Shown: positions 20,601-28,962 of the stretch, piece after piece
How positions within the stretch are numbered: position 1 is the first letter of the stretch
How the letters are laid out: each line of letters starts with the position of its first letter
IMG/VR virus record: IMGVR_UViG_3300010354_000306
Location: 1 to 33,713 of that record
Reading direction: 5' to 3' (one strand)
DNA: 33,713 nucleotides
Source: a virus
Notes under the pieces: model-generated
What the model was told of the DNA's origin: nothing
The model's input: only the letters and a program-made list of their open reading frames with translations
Databases searched by the model: none
Program-made: the position numbers and the translations under genes

Positions 20601-22123
20601 AGTTTTACCTCGTGGATCTTGTACGAGAACTTTTCTGAGCCATACAGTTTGATCCGTTCAGCTGCATGGTCTAGCGTGTAGTTTCTGCTCTTCTTCCAGT
20701 GCAGGTCATCGGCGATATCGTAAACTTTCGTGGCTCTGCCATCATCAGATTTGCGAAGACCTCTTCCAATAGACTGGAGAACACGAATCTGAGACTTTGA
20801 TGGTGAAGCGAACACGATGACATGCAGGTTTCTTATATTTATCCCGGTAGAAAAGGTACCCATACTGGCCACAATGATAGCATCCTTCTCCTTCTCAGTG
20901 ATCTCACGGATTCTTTCGCGTTCATTGGTATCCACATCACCTGAGACGAAGAACAGCTTGCGAGTCCTGCGTGGAAGCTCATTCAACTTGGCATCGATCA
21001 TGTCGTACAGCGGTTTTCCGTGCTTCTCAACGTAGTTGTAAAGGATCAGCGTGTTTCCGTCCTGAGCGATGGCCAGGTTACGAATGAACTTGTTCCGAGC
21101 CTGATTGGCTACGATGAAATCGATCTCTTGCTGATAATCGTAGTCCTTGGCAGCCTGGCATACCAGGTCGTCGTACTTCATCAGCAACACATCGATCGAC
21201 AGCTGAGCCAGAGCATTCGAGTCCATCAGCTCCTTCGTAGTGGTGACACGATGAACAGGACCAAAGAGGCCTTCCAGTACGAGCTTGTGAGTCTGCGTGC
21301 CATCCAGCGTACCGGTGGTGCCAATGCGGTACTTGGCATCGTACAGCTTCTCCATGATGGCAGACAGCGATTTGGCCTTGAAGTTGTGAGCCTCGTCGCC
21401 GATCACCATTCCATAGGGCTCGAACCAACTTGCAGGCATCTTGTAGATCGACTGCCACGTCGTGATGACCACACGAGAACGGATGTCCATCTTCTCTTTT
21501 CCAGAGTAGATCCGGTGACACATCTCCTCATTGTTCCAATTTTCATCTAGGGTGGAGTAGTCCTTAAAGTCGTTGAACATCTGCTCAACCAAGGATGTGG
21601 TCGGTACGATCAGCAGCACCTTCTTGTTCTGATTCTCCTCGAGGAACCAGCGAATTAGAACATAGATGATCAGCGACTTTCCAGAGGCTGTCGGACTGAG
21701 CAGCATGGATCGATAGTGAACCAGGGCGTGATGGATGGCCTCAAGCTGATAATCGCGTGGTTCGATCGCCTTTCCGTGGGCGTACAAGTTTAGCGTTGCA
21801 ACGAAGTCCTTGACCTGCTCTAGCTCGATGAAAGCCTGAGCTTCCGGTCGGCCATAGTAATCGTCATCCACGTACTCGATCTCGCACCCACGCACGTCAG
21901 CAAATTCATCGATGTACTCGATAAGACCGGCATACAAGGTCTTCAGACGGCGATCGTACAGACGGATCTTGCCATCCCATAGCTTGTTCTTAAATGCCGG
22001 CATGAACTTGTAGCCGGGTACGAAGAACGTGAAAAAGTCAGTGAGTTCGTTCTGGATCGATGGATCGCAATCCACCGTGACGAACACCTCGTTCTTCTTC
22101 TTGACTTTGATGACGTCAGGCAT
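20597..22123 (-). CDS. uvsW: Helicase UvsW
   Basis: 508 aa (T4 UvsW about 500) from the ATG at 22121-22123, which overlaps the uvsY stop as ATGA; a longer frame to 22183 lies inside uvsY. N-terminal DNA-binding domain (FFTFFVPGYKFMPAFKNKLWDGKIRLYD at about 31-58). Walker A PTASGKS at 144-150, DEAH at 243-246, motif VI QSIGRGLR at 450-457, SF2 class. In T4 UvsW branch-migrates recombination intermediates, regresses forks and unwinds origin R-loops, switching replication to the recombination mode. It ends with the family tail FSYKIHEVKL. Confidence 0.95.
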   Translation of the reverse strand: MPDVIKVKKKNEVFVTVDCDPSIQNELTDFFTFFVPGYKFMPAFKNKLWDGKIRLYDRRLKTLYAGLIEYIDEFADVRGCEIEYVDDDYYGRPEAQAFIELEQVKDFVATLNLYAHGKAIEPRDYQLEAIHHALVHYRSMLLSPTASGKSLIIYVLIRWFLEENQNKKVLLIVPTTSLVEQMFNDFKDYSTLDENWNNEEMCHRIYSGKEKMDIRSRVVITTWQSIYKMPASWFEPYGMVIGDEAHNFKAKSLSAIMEKLYDAKYRIGTTGTLDGTQTHKLVLEGLFGPVHRVTTTKELMDSNALAQLSIDVLLMKYDDLVCQAAKDYDYQQEIDFIVANQARNKFIRNLAIAQDGNTLILYNYVEKHGKPLYDMIDAKLNELPRRTRKLFFVSGDVDTNERERIREITEKEKDAIIVASMGTFSTGINIRNLHVIVFASPSKSQIRVLQSIGRGLRKSDDGRATKVYDIADDLHWKKSRNYTLDHAAERIKLYGSEKFSYKIHEVKL

Positions 22124-22569
22124 CAGACTCCACTGGTGAACTTGCGCCACTCGATCATGTTCTTGATCGTCTGGTGCCTCCACTTCAGGTTGTCCATGAT
22201 CTCCTGGAGCGTATCCACTGCGGTCTTCAGATAGGTGATCTGGACCTCAGATTTCTGCAACTCAGGGTCTGACTCATAGATGTACTGCATGTCAGACTTC
22301 ATGATCTTGTGGCCACCGAAGGGATCATAATCCCAGCCCTTCTCATCGATCTGAGTCTTGTCCATCTTGCCATTGAAGTACATCCACTTGTCCTTCAGCA
22401 ACACTCTCTGATCCAGTTCTTTCTTCTTCAGAGCCAACTTCGTGATGGACAGCAGCTCAAGGTATTTGGCATGCAGCTTAGCAGTTTCCTTGGAAGCCTC
22501 ATCGAGATTCATCTCATCGATGATGCAATCCTTCTTCCACATCTCCAGAATCTGTTCAACGTTGATCAT
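22123..22569 (-). CDS. uvsY: Recombination mediator UvsY
   Basis: 148 aa (T4 UvsY 137). Mostly helical: EQILEMWKKDCIIDEMNLDEASKE, then KYLELLSITKLALKKKELDQRVLLKDKW, and the C-terminal helix YLKTAVDTLQEIMDNLKWRHQTIKNMIEWRKF. This is the UvsY pattern; the protein loads UvsX recombinase onto gp32-coated single-stranded DNA. Its stop overlaps the uvsW start (ATGA), the cyanophage-type arrangement. UvsX itself is not in this window. No Shine-Dalgarno sequence is evident before the ATG. Confidence 0.88.
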   Translation of the reverse strand: MINVEQILEMWKKDCIIDEMNLDEASKETAKLHAKYLELLSITKLALKKKELDQRVLLKDKWMYFNGKMDKTQIDEKGWDYDPFGGHKIMKSDMQYIYESDPELQKSEVQITYLKTAVDTLQEIMDNLKWRHQTIKNMIEWRKFTSGV

Positions 22570-22585
22570 AATGTAATTGACTGTA

Positions 22586-22613
22586 GTATTATCTATCTGC
22601 GCTCAGGTGACAA
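22586..22613 (-). promoter_or_regulatory. Weak promoter candidate TTGTCA-N16-TAATAC (uvsY)
   Basis: Minus strand -35 TTGTCA at the end of the preceding gene, 16-base spacer, -10 TAATAC, 16 bases before the uvsY ATG. It does not share the TKTAC core of the seven others, so it is listed as weak. It would start an early unit just past the late virion genes. Confidence 0.3.
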
Positions 22614-23067
22614 AGTAGAAGTGTGAGTAAGAGAAGGAGGCGTCACCGACGATGTACTCGACATCGGTATTCTGAGAATGGAAATCGAGTTGGCCGATTG
22701 ATACCGGAAAGGCATCCACGAAGCGAACCTGGCGAATCACATTGTTGCTGCTGTTCAGGATGTTCAGCGTCATGTCAGCAAACTTCATATTCTCGGTGTT
22801 CGAATTTGACACCATCCAGTTGAACAGTGAGATGTAGTTCTCCATGTTCTCCGTGATCATGTACCGAATATCGAAGGGAGCATATTCTACCTTGTCGCCG
22901 GCATACGTGTTTTGCAAATTGCGATAGGGCTGCGAGATCGCTCCGGCACTGACGTTTGGCAAAGCTGAATTGATGCAGAAATACTCCACGTCTGCAAACT
23001 CTTGACGGTCGATGATCAGCCGAAATCCATTCGGCGACAGGAAATTCTTGTTCAGTGTGGTTGACAT
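22603..23067 (-). CDS. Tail-tube-fold virion protein (gp19-like; gp3 position)
   Basis: 154 aa. The pattern NGFRLIIDRQEFADVEYFCINSALPNVS, then YAGDKVEYAPFDIRYMITENMENYISLFNWM, then DMTLNILNSSNNVIRQVRFVDAFPVSIG and a last TDVEYIVGDASFSYSHF strand is typical of T4-type tube-fold proteins (gp19 and relatives). It sits between 23 and uvsY, where cyanophage-type genomes carry a gene often called 3 (tail completion), so a tail completion or tube-end role is likely. It starts 5 bases inside a predicted late transcript, with no ribosome-binding site visible. A terminator and a late promoter box lie directly upstream. Confidence 0.7.
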   Translation of the reverse strand: MSTTLNKNFLSPNGFRLIIDRQEFADVEYFCINSALPNVSAGAISQPYRNLQNTYAGDKVEYAPFDIRYMITENMENYISLFNWMVSNSNTENMKFADMTLNILNSSNNVIRQVRFVDAFPVSIGQLDFHSQNTDVEYIVGDASFSYSHFYFVT

Positions 23068-23075
23068 GGTTCAAT

Positions 23076-23083
23076 TATTTATC
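23076..23083 (-). promoter_or_regulatory. Late promoter box GATAAATA
   Basis: Minus strand GATAAATA between the gene 23 terminator and the next ATG (23065-23067), 8 bases from it. T4 geometry puts the transcript start about 3 bases before the ATG. The 15-base context is identical to the hsp20 box. Confidence 0.55.
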
Positions 23084-23088
23084 AGACG

Positions 23089-23117
23089 AAAAAGGGGACC
23101 CCCTTTCGAGGGTCCCC
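23089..23117 (-). terminator. Intrinsic terminator after gene 23
   Basis: Minus strand stem GGGGACCC / GGGTCCCC (23117-23110 and 23101-23094), 8-base loop, then T5. It closes the capsid unit, as expected after the most strongly expressed virion gene. Confidence 0.88.
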
Positions 23118-23141
23118 CTAATTTGATCGGATTATTCGATC

Positions 23142-24491
23142 TTATCCGTTATCGAGGATACCGGCAACTCCCATGATGCGGAAGTAGCGGTTAGCACGAT
23201 TGGTACCAGTTCCGTTCTGAGGAGCCGTTGGGGACTCAGCGAATGGGTTGGCAACCATGCCGTAACGGGTCTTGAATCCGATACGTGGCTGGAAGTCGGA
23301 CTGACCGACTGCACGGACCATCGTCAGTGGGACGTATGGAGCGTAGAAGAGACCAGCGTCGTATGGGTTCGTGCCGCGGTAACCGGTTGTGCAGTAGTCA
23401 ACCGTGGCGTATGGATCGACGTATACCTTGATGCGGCCATTGAGAACACCAGCGAAGGTGTTGCCAGTGTCGTCAACCTCGAGCTGTGTGCTCAGGGCTG
23501 GGGCGTAGTCGAGAACTCCAGCAGCGGAGAGGGCAGTAGCAACATCGCTCGAGCAGAGGATGAAGTTACCCTTACCGCGACGGGTGTCCTTGGCGATCTG
23601 GTTAGCTTCGCGCTCGATCTGGACCAGGAGACCCTTGAAGCGCTCAACGTTCCAGCGGCCGTCAGCGTCAGCCAGGAGGTCGAACTTACCCTTGACAGCA
23701 ACGTTTGCGGTCTGGGCGCCGAGCTTGGCCTTAACATTGATGGTGCGGATGACTTCGCGATTGATTTCAGCGAGGATTTCAGCCGACAGGATGTTAGCGA
23801 GCTCTGACTCAGCATCGAGACCGTGAACGGCCTTGAGGTCCTGAGCGAGTTCCATCGTGTACTCAGCCTTCAGGGCGCGTGTTGTCGCCGTGACGGTAGC
23901 CTTCTCGATCGAGAAAGCCATCTGAGCGAAGTTGCCAGCGCCGGAAGATCCGGAACCGAGAGCTTCACCTTCAGCTGTGGTCAGACCGGTGCCGTATCCG
24001 AACGTGTCGGAAACGTTGTCAGCAGGAGTCGTGTCAACACCGGAGCCGCCCTTAGCGAGAGGGAGAGACGAGCTGTCGCCACCCTGTGTGCCTGTACCGG
24101 AGAAGGCTGTGTCGGCTTCGTTGAAGAGAGCCTCGGTGCCACCTTGTGAGGTGTACTTGCTCTTCATGGCGAAGATCAGGCCGGTAGGACCGCTCATTGG
24201 CTGAACGCCAGCGATATCATAAGCGATCAGGTTTGGCATCGAACGACGAACCAGGGAGATGAGGATTGGATCCCAGTTTGCCATTGGAGCTGCGCCAGCG
24301 TTTGTGGCGTTAGCTGCGGTCTCTGTGAGAGGCTGGAAGGAAGCCTGTGCACGCTCTTCGCGGAGGGCCTTTTCCTGATTCTCGAGGACGATAGAGGTAA
24401 CTGCCTTGCGGTAGTTATCCTTGATTGATGGGAGATCCTTGTGCTCAAGGATCGGAGCCCACTTCTTTTGGTATGTTTCTGAGTTGAACAT
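23142..24491 (-). CDS. 23: Major capsid protein (gp23)
   Basis: 449 aa (T4 gp23 521; cyanophage forms are shorter). HK97-fold major head protein. ANWDPILISLVRRSMPNLIAYDIAGVQPMSGPTGLIFAMKSKY (about 71-113) is the strongly conserved T4-type segment, and the end FAESPTAPQNGTGTNRANRYFRIMGVAGIL is also diagnostic. The N-terminal about 60 residues, helical and charged, are the propeptide region probably removed by gp21; the exact cut is not clear from the sequence. A Gly/Ser-rich insert (about 130-190) replaces the longer T4 insertion domain. Codon use is strongly biased to a few codons, in line with high expression. Strong terminator downstream. Confidence 0.96.
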   Translation of the reverse strand: MFNSETYQKKWAPILEHKDLPSIKDNYRKAVTSIVLENQEKALREERAQASFQPLTETAANATNAGAAPMANWDPILISLVRRSMPNLIAYDIAGVQPMSGPTGLIFAMKSKYTSQGGTEALFNEADTAFSGTGTQGGDSSSLPLAKGGSGVDTTPADNVSDTFGYGTGLTTAEGEALGSGSSGAGNFAQMAFSIEKATVTATTRALKAEYTMELAQDLKAVHGLDAESELANILSAEILAEINREVIRTINVKAKLGAQTANVAVKGKFDLLADADGRWNVERFKGLLVQIEREANQIAKDTRRGKGNFILCSSDVATALSAAGVLDYAPALSTQLEVDDTGNTFAGVLNGRIKVYVDPYATVDYCTTGYRGTNPYDAGLFYAPYVPLTMVRAVGQSDFQPRIGFKTRYGMVANPFAESPTAPQNGTGTNRANRYFRIMGVAGILDNG

Positions 24492-24530
24492 TGTGGTTAG
24501 ATTAATCCTGACTAGTTTGTGCTCTTGAAG

Positions 24531-25847
24531 TTATGGCTTCAGTGTGCGGGAAATTGCGGAAGATACTGCAGCGATGAGGGGGCTCATCTCGACTTCTGGC
24601 TGAGAATCCTCAGACAGCGTCATTGCGGTCTCAACTGCGGGTTTTTGGGAAACTGGCTTGCGGAAGTATGACTCCTTGATCGTCTGTACCTTCTTGGAGA
24701 AGGTCTCAGCGCTCTCAAAATCTACGTCCTCGACCAGCGAATTCAGCTTAACAGCCTCTGTGGAAGCAAGATCTGAAGAAGCCTCGGCGATCACCTGCTT
24801 GCGCAGGAGCTCGTTGACGGACTCATTCAGCTTGATGTTTGCCTCAGTGGACTTGAGGAGTTGTTCCTCGAGCTTGGCGACTTCTGTGTTGAGTGAATCA
24901 ACCAGATTCTCCTTGCCTTCTGGAACTTCGATGTAGGACTCCACGAACACGCTCTTCAGCGAGTTGATGAAGTTCTCAGCGATCTCCGTACGGAGTCCGG
25001 ACTCGATAGCAACCTTGTTCTCCTCCATCCAGGTCTTGACTACGTAGTCAAGATAGCTCTCGACCTTCTCAGCGAGGTCTTTCGTTGCCGTAGCAACTTC
25101 CTCGTCAAGACGGGCCTTGTAGCTTTCCTCGATCTTGGTGACCTCGGCTGCAACCTTGGCCTTTACTGTGGACTCGAATAGCTCAGTGGCCTTCGAGCGG
25201 AAGCCTTCGGACAGTGACTTCTCGGCCTGCATAAGAACTTCCAAGGATTCCTTGGTCGTCTCATCTTCAGCCTCGTCGCCATCGTCCTCGTCTTCACCGG
25301 CATCATCAGCTTCTCCAGCGTCACCCGTTGGGGTTGCTGGTGCTGCGTCTTGTTCCTTCTCGCTGTCCTTGTCTGCGCTATCGTCACCGGTCTGCATAGG
25401 AGCTGGCTCCTCGGCCTTCGGTGGCAGTGCTGGGTTAACCAGCGTAGCGTAGACATTAGACAGCTCTTCGGTCTTCATTGTGGCCAGCTGTTGGTAAACT
25501 GCGTTGATGAGACCTGCCTTGGTCTTTGGCGGTTCAGCCACTGGTGCTGCAGCGATCGCTGCGTCAGTTGCTGCCTTTGCCTTGTTGACCTCATCAGGAG
25601 TCTCGACAGTTCCGGGACCGGAACCGACGTGAGCTTCCTTGTCGGCGTCTTTTGAAGCCGAGGCATCGATGCTTGCCTTCGTCGCTGCGTTTGCCTGTAC
25701 GGCATCCGTAGCAGCATCCTTCTCATCTTTCTTGGATGGTGTCCCGTCAGAAACTGCAACCTCTTCAACGAGTCCATCCTTACGTAGTTCCTCAACAGTA
25801 ATGTCCTCGATGAGATCGAGTGAACGCTTTGTCTTGTTCTTTGACAT
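24531..25847 (-). CDS. 22: Prohead scaffold (core) protein (gp22)
   Basis: 438 aa from the ATG at 25845-25847 (MSKNKTKRSLDLIED); a longer frame to 25901 overlaps gene 21 and is rejected. T4 gp22 is 269 aa, so this is long, partly because of an N-terminal Ala/Asp/Glu/Lys-rich, low-complexity half (about 40-210). The C-terminal half is coiled coil (KVAAEVTKIEESYKARLDEEVATATKDLAEKVESYLDYVVKTW and the helices after it), the conserved gp22 core. It forms the internal scaffold and is cut up by gp21 before DNA packaging. Order 21-22-23 is canonical. Confidence 0.88.
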   Translation of the reverse strand: MSKNKTKRSLDLIEDITVEELRKDGLVEEVAVSDGTPSKKDEKDAATDAVQANAATKASIDASASKDADKEAHVGSGPGTVETPDEVNKAKAATDAAIAAAPVAEPPKTKAGLINAVYQQLATMKTEELSNVYATLVNPALPPKAEEPAPMQTGDDSADKDSEKEQDAAPATPTGDAGEADDAGEDEDDGDEAEDETTKESLEVLMQAEKSLSEGFRSKATELFESTVKAKVAAEVTKIEESYKARLDEEVATATKDLAEKVESYLDYVVKTWMEENKVAIESGLRTEIAENFINSLKSVFVESYIEVPEGKENLVDSLNTEVAKLEEQLLKSTEANIKLNESVNELLRKQVIAEASSDLASTEAVKLNSLVEDVDFESAETFSKKVQTIKESYFRKPVSQKPAVETAMTLSEDSQPEVEMSPLIAAVSSAISRTLKP

Positions 25848-25878
25848 GTATGTTAGATGACTACTATAATGTAGCTGG

Positions 25879-26529
25879 TTATAGTTTTGAGAGGAAATCA
25901 TTCCAAACCTTCAGCTGAGCCTCAGTGAGGCGCTTCGAAGATGCGTTCTTAATTTCAGTCTCGTACTTTTCAATTTGCTGAGCCTTCAGGATTCCATTGT
26001 CCCAAACCCACTCTACGCCTTCCATGATGCCGTTTACAAAGGCCTCAGGGGCTGAGGGATCTTGAACGATGTCCACGGTGGCGAGAATAAAATCTTCTGC
26101 TACCTCCATGATTCCGTCCTTCGATTGCTTCAGACTTCCCATACCACGAGTTGAGACACCTAGCTGAACGCCGCCTTCCATAAGGCCTTTCACGATCTTA
26201 CCCATTGGCGTGTCCAGTATCAGTGCCTTTCCGACAACGTTGTTCCCGTCCCACTTGAGTTCGGTAATACGATGCGAAACTTTGTCCAGATTTACGGTCG
26301 GACCGTCCGGGTGATTCAACTCTCCGACCGCGCGGCCGGTGTTCACCTGTTCCTTGATGTACTTGTCTACAGCTGGTGCCAGAACCGTGCGTGGATAACG
26401 ACGCTTGTTGCGGTTTGGCTTCTCGGCCTGCATGAAGATACCGTGCAGATACGACTTGCTCTGTCCGCCTTGAGTAGCCTCAGATAACAAGGAGATCTGC
26501 GAATCGATGTGTTCGGCAATGAGCTTCAT
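25879..26529 (-). CDS. 21: Prohead core protease (gp21)
   Basis: 216 aa (T4 gp21 212). Serine protease of the herpes-assemblin/U9 type. Candidate catalytic residues are H73 in GELNHPDGP and S126 in LGVSTRGMG, with the family's IFMQAEKPNRNKRRYP segment at about 31-46. It cleaves gp22, gp23 and the core proteins during head maturation and then degrades itself. Its ATG overlaps the stop of the small core gene (ATGA). Length and motif spacing are ordinary. Confidence 0.93.
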   Translation of the reverse strand: MKLIAEHIDSQISLLSEATQGGQSKSYLHGIFMQAEKPNRNKRRYPRTVLAPAVDKYIKEQVNTGRAVGELNHPDGPTVNLDKVSHRITELKWDGNNVVGKALILDTPMGKIVKGLMEGGVQLGVSTRGMGSLKQSKDGIMEVAEDFILATVDIVQDPSAPEAFVNGIMEGVEWVWDNGILKAQQIEKYETEIKNASSKRLTEAQLKVWNDFLSKL

Positions 26530-26693
26530 TTTTCAGCTTGTGTTGTCTGATTATAGATCTGTGAGGCGACGACGACCTTCTGTGCATCAAGAGCCGAATT
26601 CATCTTCTCAGCCATGGCTGCCTTGAAAGCAGATTCAGCTGCACCAGTCTTTCCGGTACGCAGCGAGTCGATCATGGAGATTAGGTTATTCAT
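26526..26693 (-). CDS. Small prohead core protein (gp67/gp68-like)
   Basis: 55 aa, MNNLISMIDSLRTGKTGAAESAFKAAMAEKMNSALDAQKVVVAS... Helical and Ala-rich, with an ESAFKAAMAEKMNSALDAQKV run similar to T4 gp67 and gp68, and it lies exactly where those genes sit, between 20 and 21. T4 gp67 and gp68 form part of the prohead core and are cut by gp21. The stop overlaps the gp21 start (ATGA). No ribosome site precedes the ATG, and a TATAAATA box lies 15 bases upstream. Confidence 0.78.
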   Translation of the reverse strand: MNNLISMIDSLRTGKTGAAESAFKAAMAEKMNSALDAQKVVVASQIYNQTTQAEK

Positions 26694-26708
26694 TGAAATT
26701 ATAAGTAC

Positions 26709-26716
26709 TATTTATA
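26709..26716 (-). promoter_or_regulatory. Late promoter box TATAAATA
   Basis: Perfect T4 late-promoter octamer on the minus strand in the 41-base gap between 20 and the small core gene. The predicted transcript would have a leader of about 10 bases with no Shine-Dalgarno sequence. It drives 67/68-like-21-22-23. Confidence 0.7.
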
Positions 26717-26734
26717 GATTTACGTTGCTCAGGA

Positions 26735-28318
26735 TTAGGCAGATCGATCGAACTCGTCATTCGCTGAAATGTCCTCCACACCCCCTCCGGCATCTAACTG
26801 AGGATTTTGCAGAGCCTGTTCTGCGGCCATCTCTGCATCGAGCTCGATCTCCTCTTGCATCTCCTCGATGTCCTCATCAGTCATGTGCAAGACGTGGCGT
26901 CTGACCCAATTTTGAGAGAAATAGGTGCCGATGTAAGGGGTAATCGAGTTGAGCATCTCGATCCGGCCGGCTAAGATCTCAGAGTCCTTCATCTCGCTGA
27001 AGAAGTTGTCCTTGCGGAAGTCGAATCGAATGTTTTCCTTAAACTCGTCCCAATCTTCCTCAGTAATCACGCCCTTTAGGATCAGCTGTGTGCGCAGGAG
27101 CTCGTAAAATAGTGCCGCAAATTTCTTGCGGAGCTTGTTGACGAACTTCTGAAACTTGACCTCGTCCCGCGTGATCTCCGATGACTTGCCAAGGTTAAAG
27201 CCGGTCTCTGGCTCCAGACGAGAGATAGGAACATTCAGAGAACGATAAAGCTTCTTCTGGAAGAAGACGATATCATCGATTTGGCTCAGATTTTCTCCAC
27301 CTGGCAGAGTACTGATCTCAGTTCCGCGCCCGCCCTCACGGCGTGGCAGCCAGAAGTCTTCTAGCATGCTCATGTGCTTGCGATCGTCACGGATCTCTCC
27401 GGTGACGGCATCATAGACCAGCTTGTTGCGGTACTGGTTCATGATGTGACGCATGTACTCCTCGGCCTTGCCCTTTGGCAGGTTGCCGACGTCGATGTAG
27501 AAGATACGACGTTCAGGAGCACGGGAGAGACGATAGATCACCAGCGCATCTTCCATCATGCGTAGCTGGTTGACCGGCTTCAGAGCCTTATGCAGAGGAG
27601 AGAGAACGCGCTTGCGAGAAGCGTCAAGGATTCCAGATGGAACGTAGCAGACAGCATCCTTGTTGATCTTCAGACCAACGTCGGACTTCTGCAGACCACC
27701 ATCCTGATAGAGGTAGTACTCGTCCAGTGTCTTGATGATCTTCGCACCGGTAACTGAATCGGTCTCTTCCTTGATCTCACGAACCTTACGAATACGCAGA
27801 GCGTCTACAGCACGGAGTTCAAGGATTCCCTCTTCGCGATTCTCCTCACTAATGATGATGTGGAAGTATAATCTGCCGTCGACGTACCAGCGACGAAAGA
27901 TATCCTGGCCGTTCAGGTTGAAATTGAGTAATTGGCAAACACGATCAAATTCTGCAGCAATCTCCTTCTTGATGGAATTCGGTTGCTCTAGGTCATCGAG
28001 GTTAATCTCGACTGGGCGTTCATGCTCATCATGAACGATGGATTCGTTGACAATGTCCTCGACCGCCATGTCGCACTCCGGCTGCTCTGCAGCAATGCGA
28101 TACTTGCGGATTAGGTCGACATCCGTCTTTGCTGCATCTCCCTCTAGGTCCAGGTACTGCCCGTAGTACCCGCCTGCCGCGATCGCCGTCGAGCCGTCAT
28201 CAGATGTCGGCGGAACGAATGATGCTGGTTCTTCTTCTTGATTCTTCTTGCGAATCAGATCACGATCTTGGCCTGGTTGAACTCTGTCTAACGTGAATCC
28301 GAAGAATTGGAGAGGCAT
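26735..28318 (-). CDS. 20: Portal protein (gp20)
   Basis: 527 aa (T4 gp20 524). Dodecameric head portal that initiates prohead assembly and is the channel for DNA packaging and ejection. The DMAVEDIVNESIVHDE segment (about 80-95), LRMMEDALVIYRLSRAPERRIFYIDVGNLPKGKAEEYM (about 253-290) and SRLEPETGFNLGKSSEITRDEVKFQKFV (about 362-390) are highly conserved in T4-type portals. The acidic C-terminus is typical. It follows a terminator-like hairpin and a late box at 28340-28391. Confidence 0.96.
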   Translation of the reverse strand: MPLQFFGFTLDRVQPGQDRDLIRKKNQEEEPASFVPPTSDDGSTAIAAGGYYGQYLDLEGDAAKTDVDLIRKYRIAAEQPECDMAVEDIVNESIVHDEHERPVEINLDDLEQPNSIKKEIAAEFDRVCQLLNFNLNGQDIFRRWYVDGRLYFHIIISEENREEGILELRAVDALRIRKVREIKEETDSVTGAKIIKTLDEYYLYQDGGLQKSDVGLKINKDAVCYVPSGILDASRKRVLSPLHKALKPVNQLRMMEDALVIYRLSRAPERRIFYIDVGNLPKGKAEEYMRHIMNQYRNKLVYDAVTGEIRDDRKHMSMLEDFWLPRREGGRGTEISTLPGGENLSQIDDIVFFQKKLYRSLNVPISRLEPETGFNLGKSSEITRDEVKFQKFVNKLRKKFAALFYELLRTQLILKGVITEEDWDEFKENIRFDFRKDNFFSEMKDSEILAGRIEMLNSITPYIGTYFSQNWVRRHVLHMTDEDIEEMQEEIELDAEMAAEQALQNPQLDAGGGVEDISANDEFDRSA

Positions 28319-28339
28319 ATGATATATTGTTCAGTTTCT

Positions 28340-28382
28340 AAGAGAAAGGCGTGGGAGGAATCCCAAGATCCACTCCCACGCC
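28340..28382 (-). terminator. Intrinsic terminator after gene 19
   Basis: Minus strand stem GGCGTGGGAG / CTCCCACGCC (28382-28373 and 28357-28348), 10 perfect pairs, 15-base loop, then TTTCTCTT. It separates tail genes from the head unit. An AATAAATA box lies directly upstream of its 5' arm. Confidence 0.75.
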
Positions 28383-28383
28383 A

Positions 28384-28391
28384 TATTTATT
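28384..28391 (-). promoter_or_regulatory. Possible late box AATAAATA (gene 20)
   Basis: Minus strand AATAAATA directly abutting the 5' arm of the terminator. Late transcripts would start near 28378, inside the stem, and lose its outer 4 pairs. Could be chance. Confidence 0.4.
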
Positions 28392-28406
28392 GAAGAAAAA
28401 CGAACC

Positions 28407-28934
28407 TTAGTTCGTGGTATTTGATTCCCAGTAGGTGATCTGGAACTCGACGCCGAACTCCTCGATGGTGTTCTCGGCGTCATAGCTCACGTCAATTGCC
28501 GAGATATTCGATGGCCAGCAGCCACGGAAATCATAGCGCTTGAGTACTGCTCCCTGGCGATCCAGCTGCTCAACAGCAAGATCGGCCATGTACTGAGAAG
28601 GATTAGTTTCTCCAGTATTTGCAGCGTGTGCATTGATGCCATTCATCCAGCGCTCGAAAGCATTACGGAGCTGGAAGTCGGTGTCGTTGATGACCGTCAC
28701 ACCCCATGCTTCGAATGAACGATCGCCGGCAATTTGAAGCTGGCGGCCGCGGAACGGGATGGTGATCGGAGCGATCAGTGAGGAAGGCAGCTGAGCGGCC
28801 TTGATGAGGAAGGAAGCAAGCTCAACGTTTCCGGCAGCGTAGCCCGGAAAGTTTGCGGTGACCTTGAACAGGTTGTTGCGTGCTCCGCCACCGACCAGCT
28901 TTGCCTTGAAGTCATTAATACCTAGGTTAGCCAT
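28407..28934 (-). CDS. 19: Tail tube protein (gp19)
   Basis: 175 aa (T4 gp19 163). Forms the inner tube that gp18 surrounds. MANLGINDFKAKLVGGGARNNLFKVTANFPGYA, then PIPFRGRQLQIAGDRSFEAWGVTVINDTDFQLRNAFERWM (about 57-97), and the ending SYDAENTIEEFGVEFQITYWE are diagnostic for T4-type tube proteins. A good AAGGAG ribosome site precedes the ATG. It lies after 18 in the canonical order, and a strong terminator follows. Confidence 0.95.
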   Translation of the reverse strand: MANLGINDFKAKLVGGGARNNLFKVTANFPGYAAGNVELASFLIKAAQLPSSLIAPITIPFRGRQLQIAGDRSFEAWGVTVINDTDFQLRNAFERWMNGINAHAANTGETNPSQYMADLAVEQLDRQGAVLKRYDFRGCWPSNISAIDVSYDAENTIEEFGVEFQITYWESNTTN

Positions 28935-28962
28935 GATTGGGTTCTCCTTTGGTTAGTGGTTA

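Noticed and set aside
20823-20828. CRISPR arrays or attachment sites anywhere in the window
   Set aside because: No regularly spaced repeats, integrase or tRNA-based attachment site is seen; the only repeats are the short elements listed.
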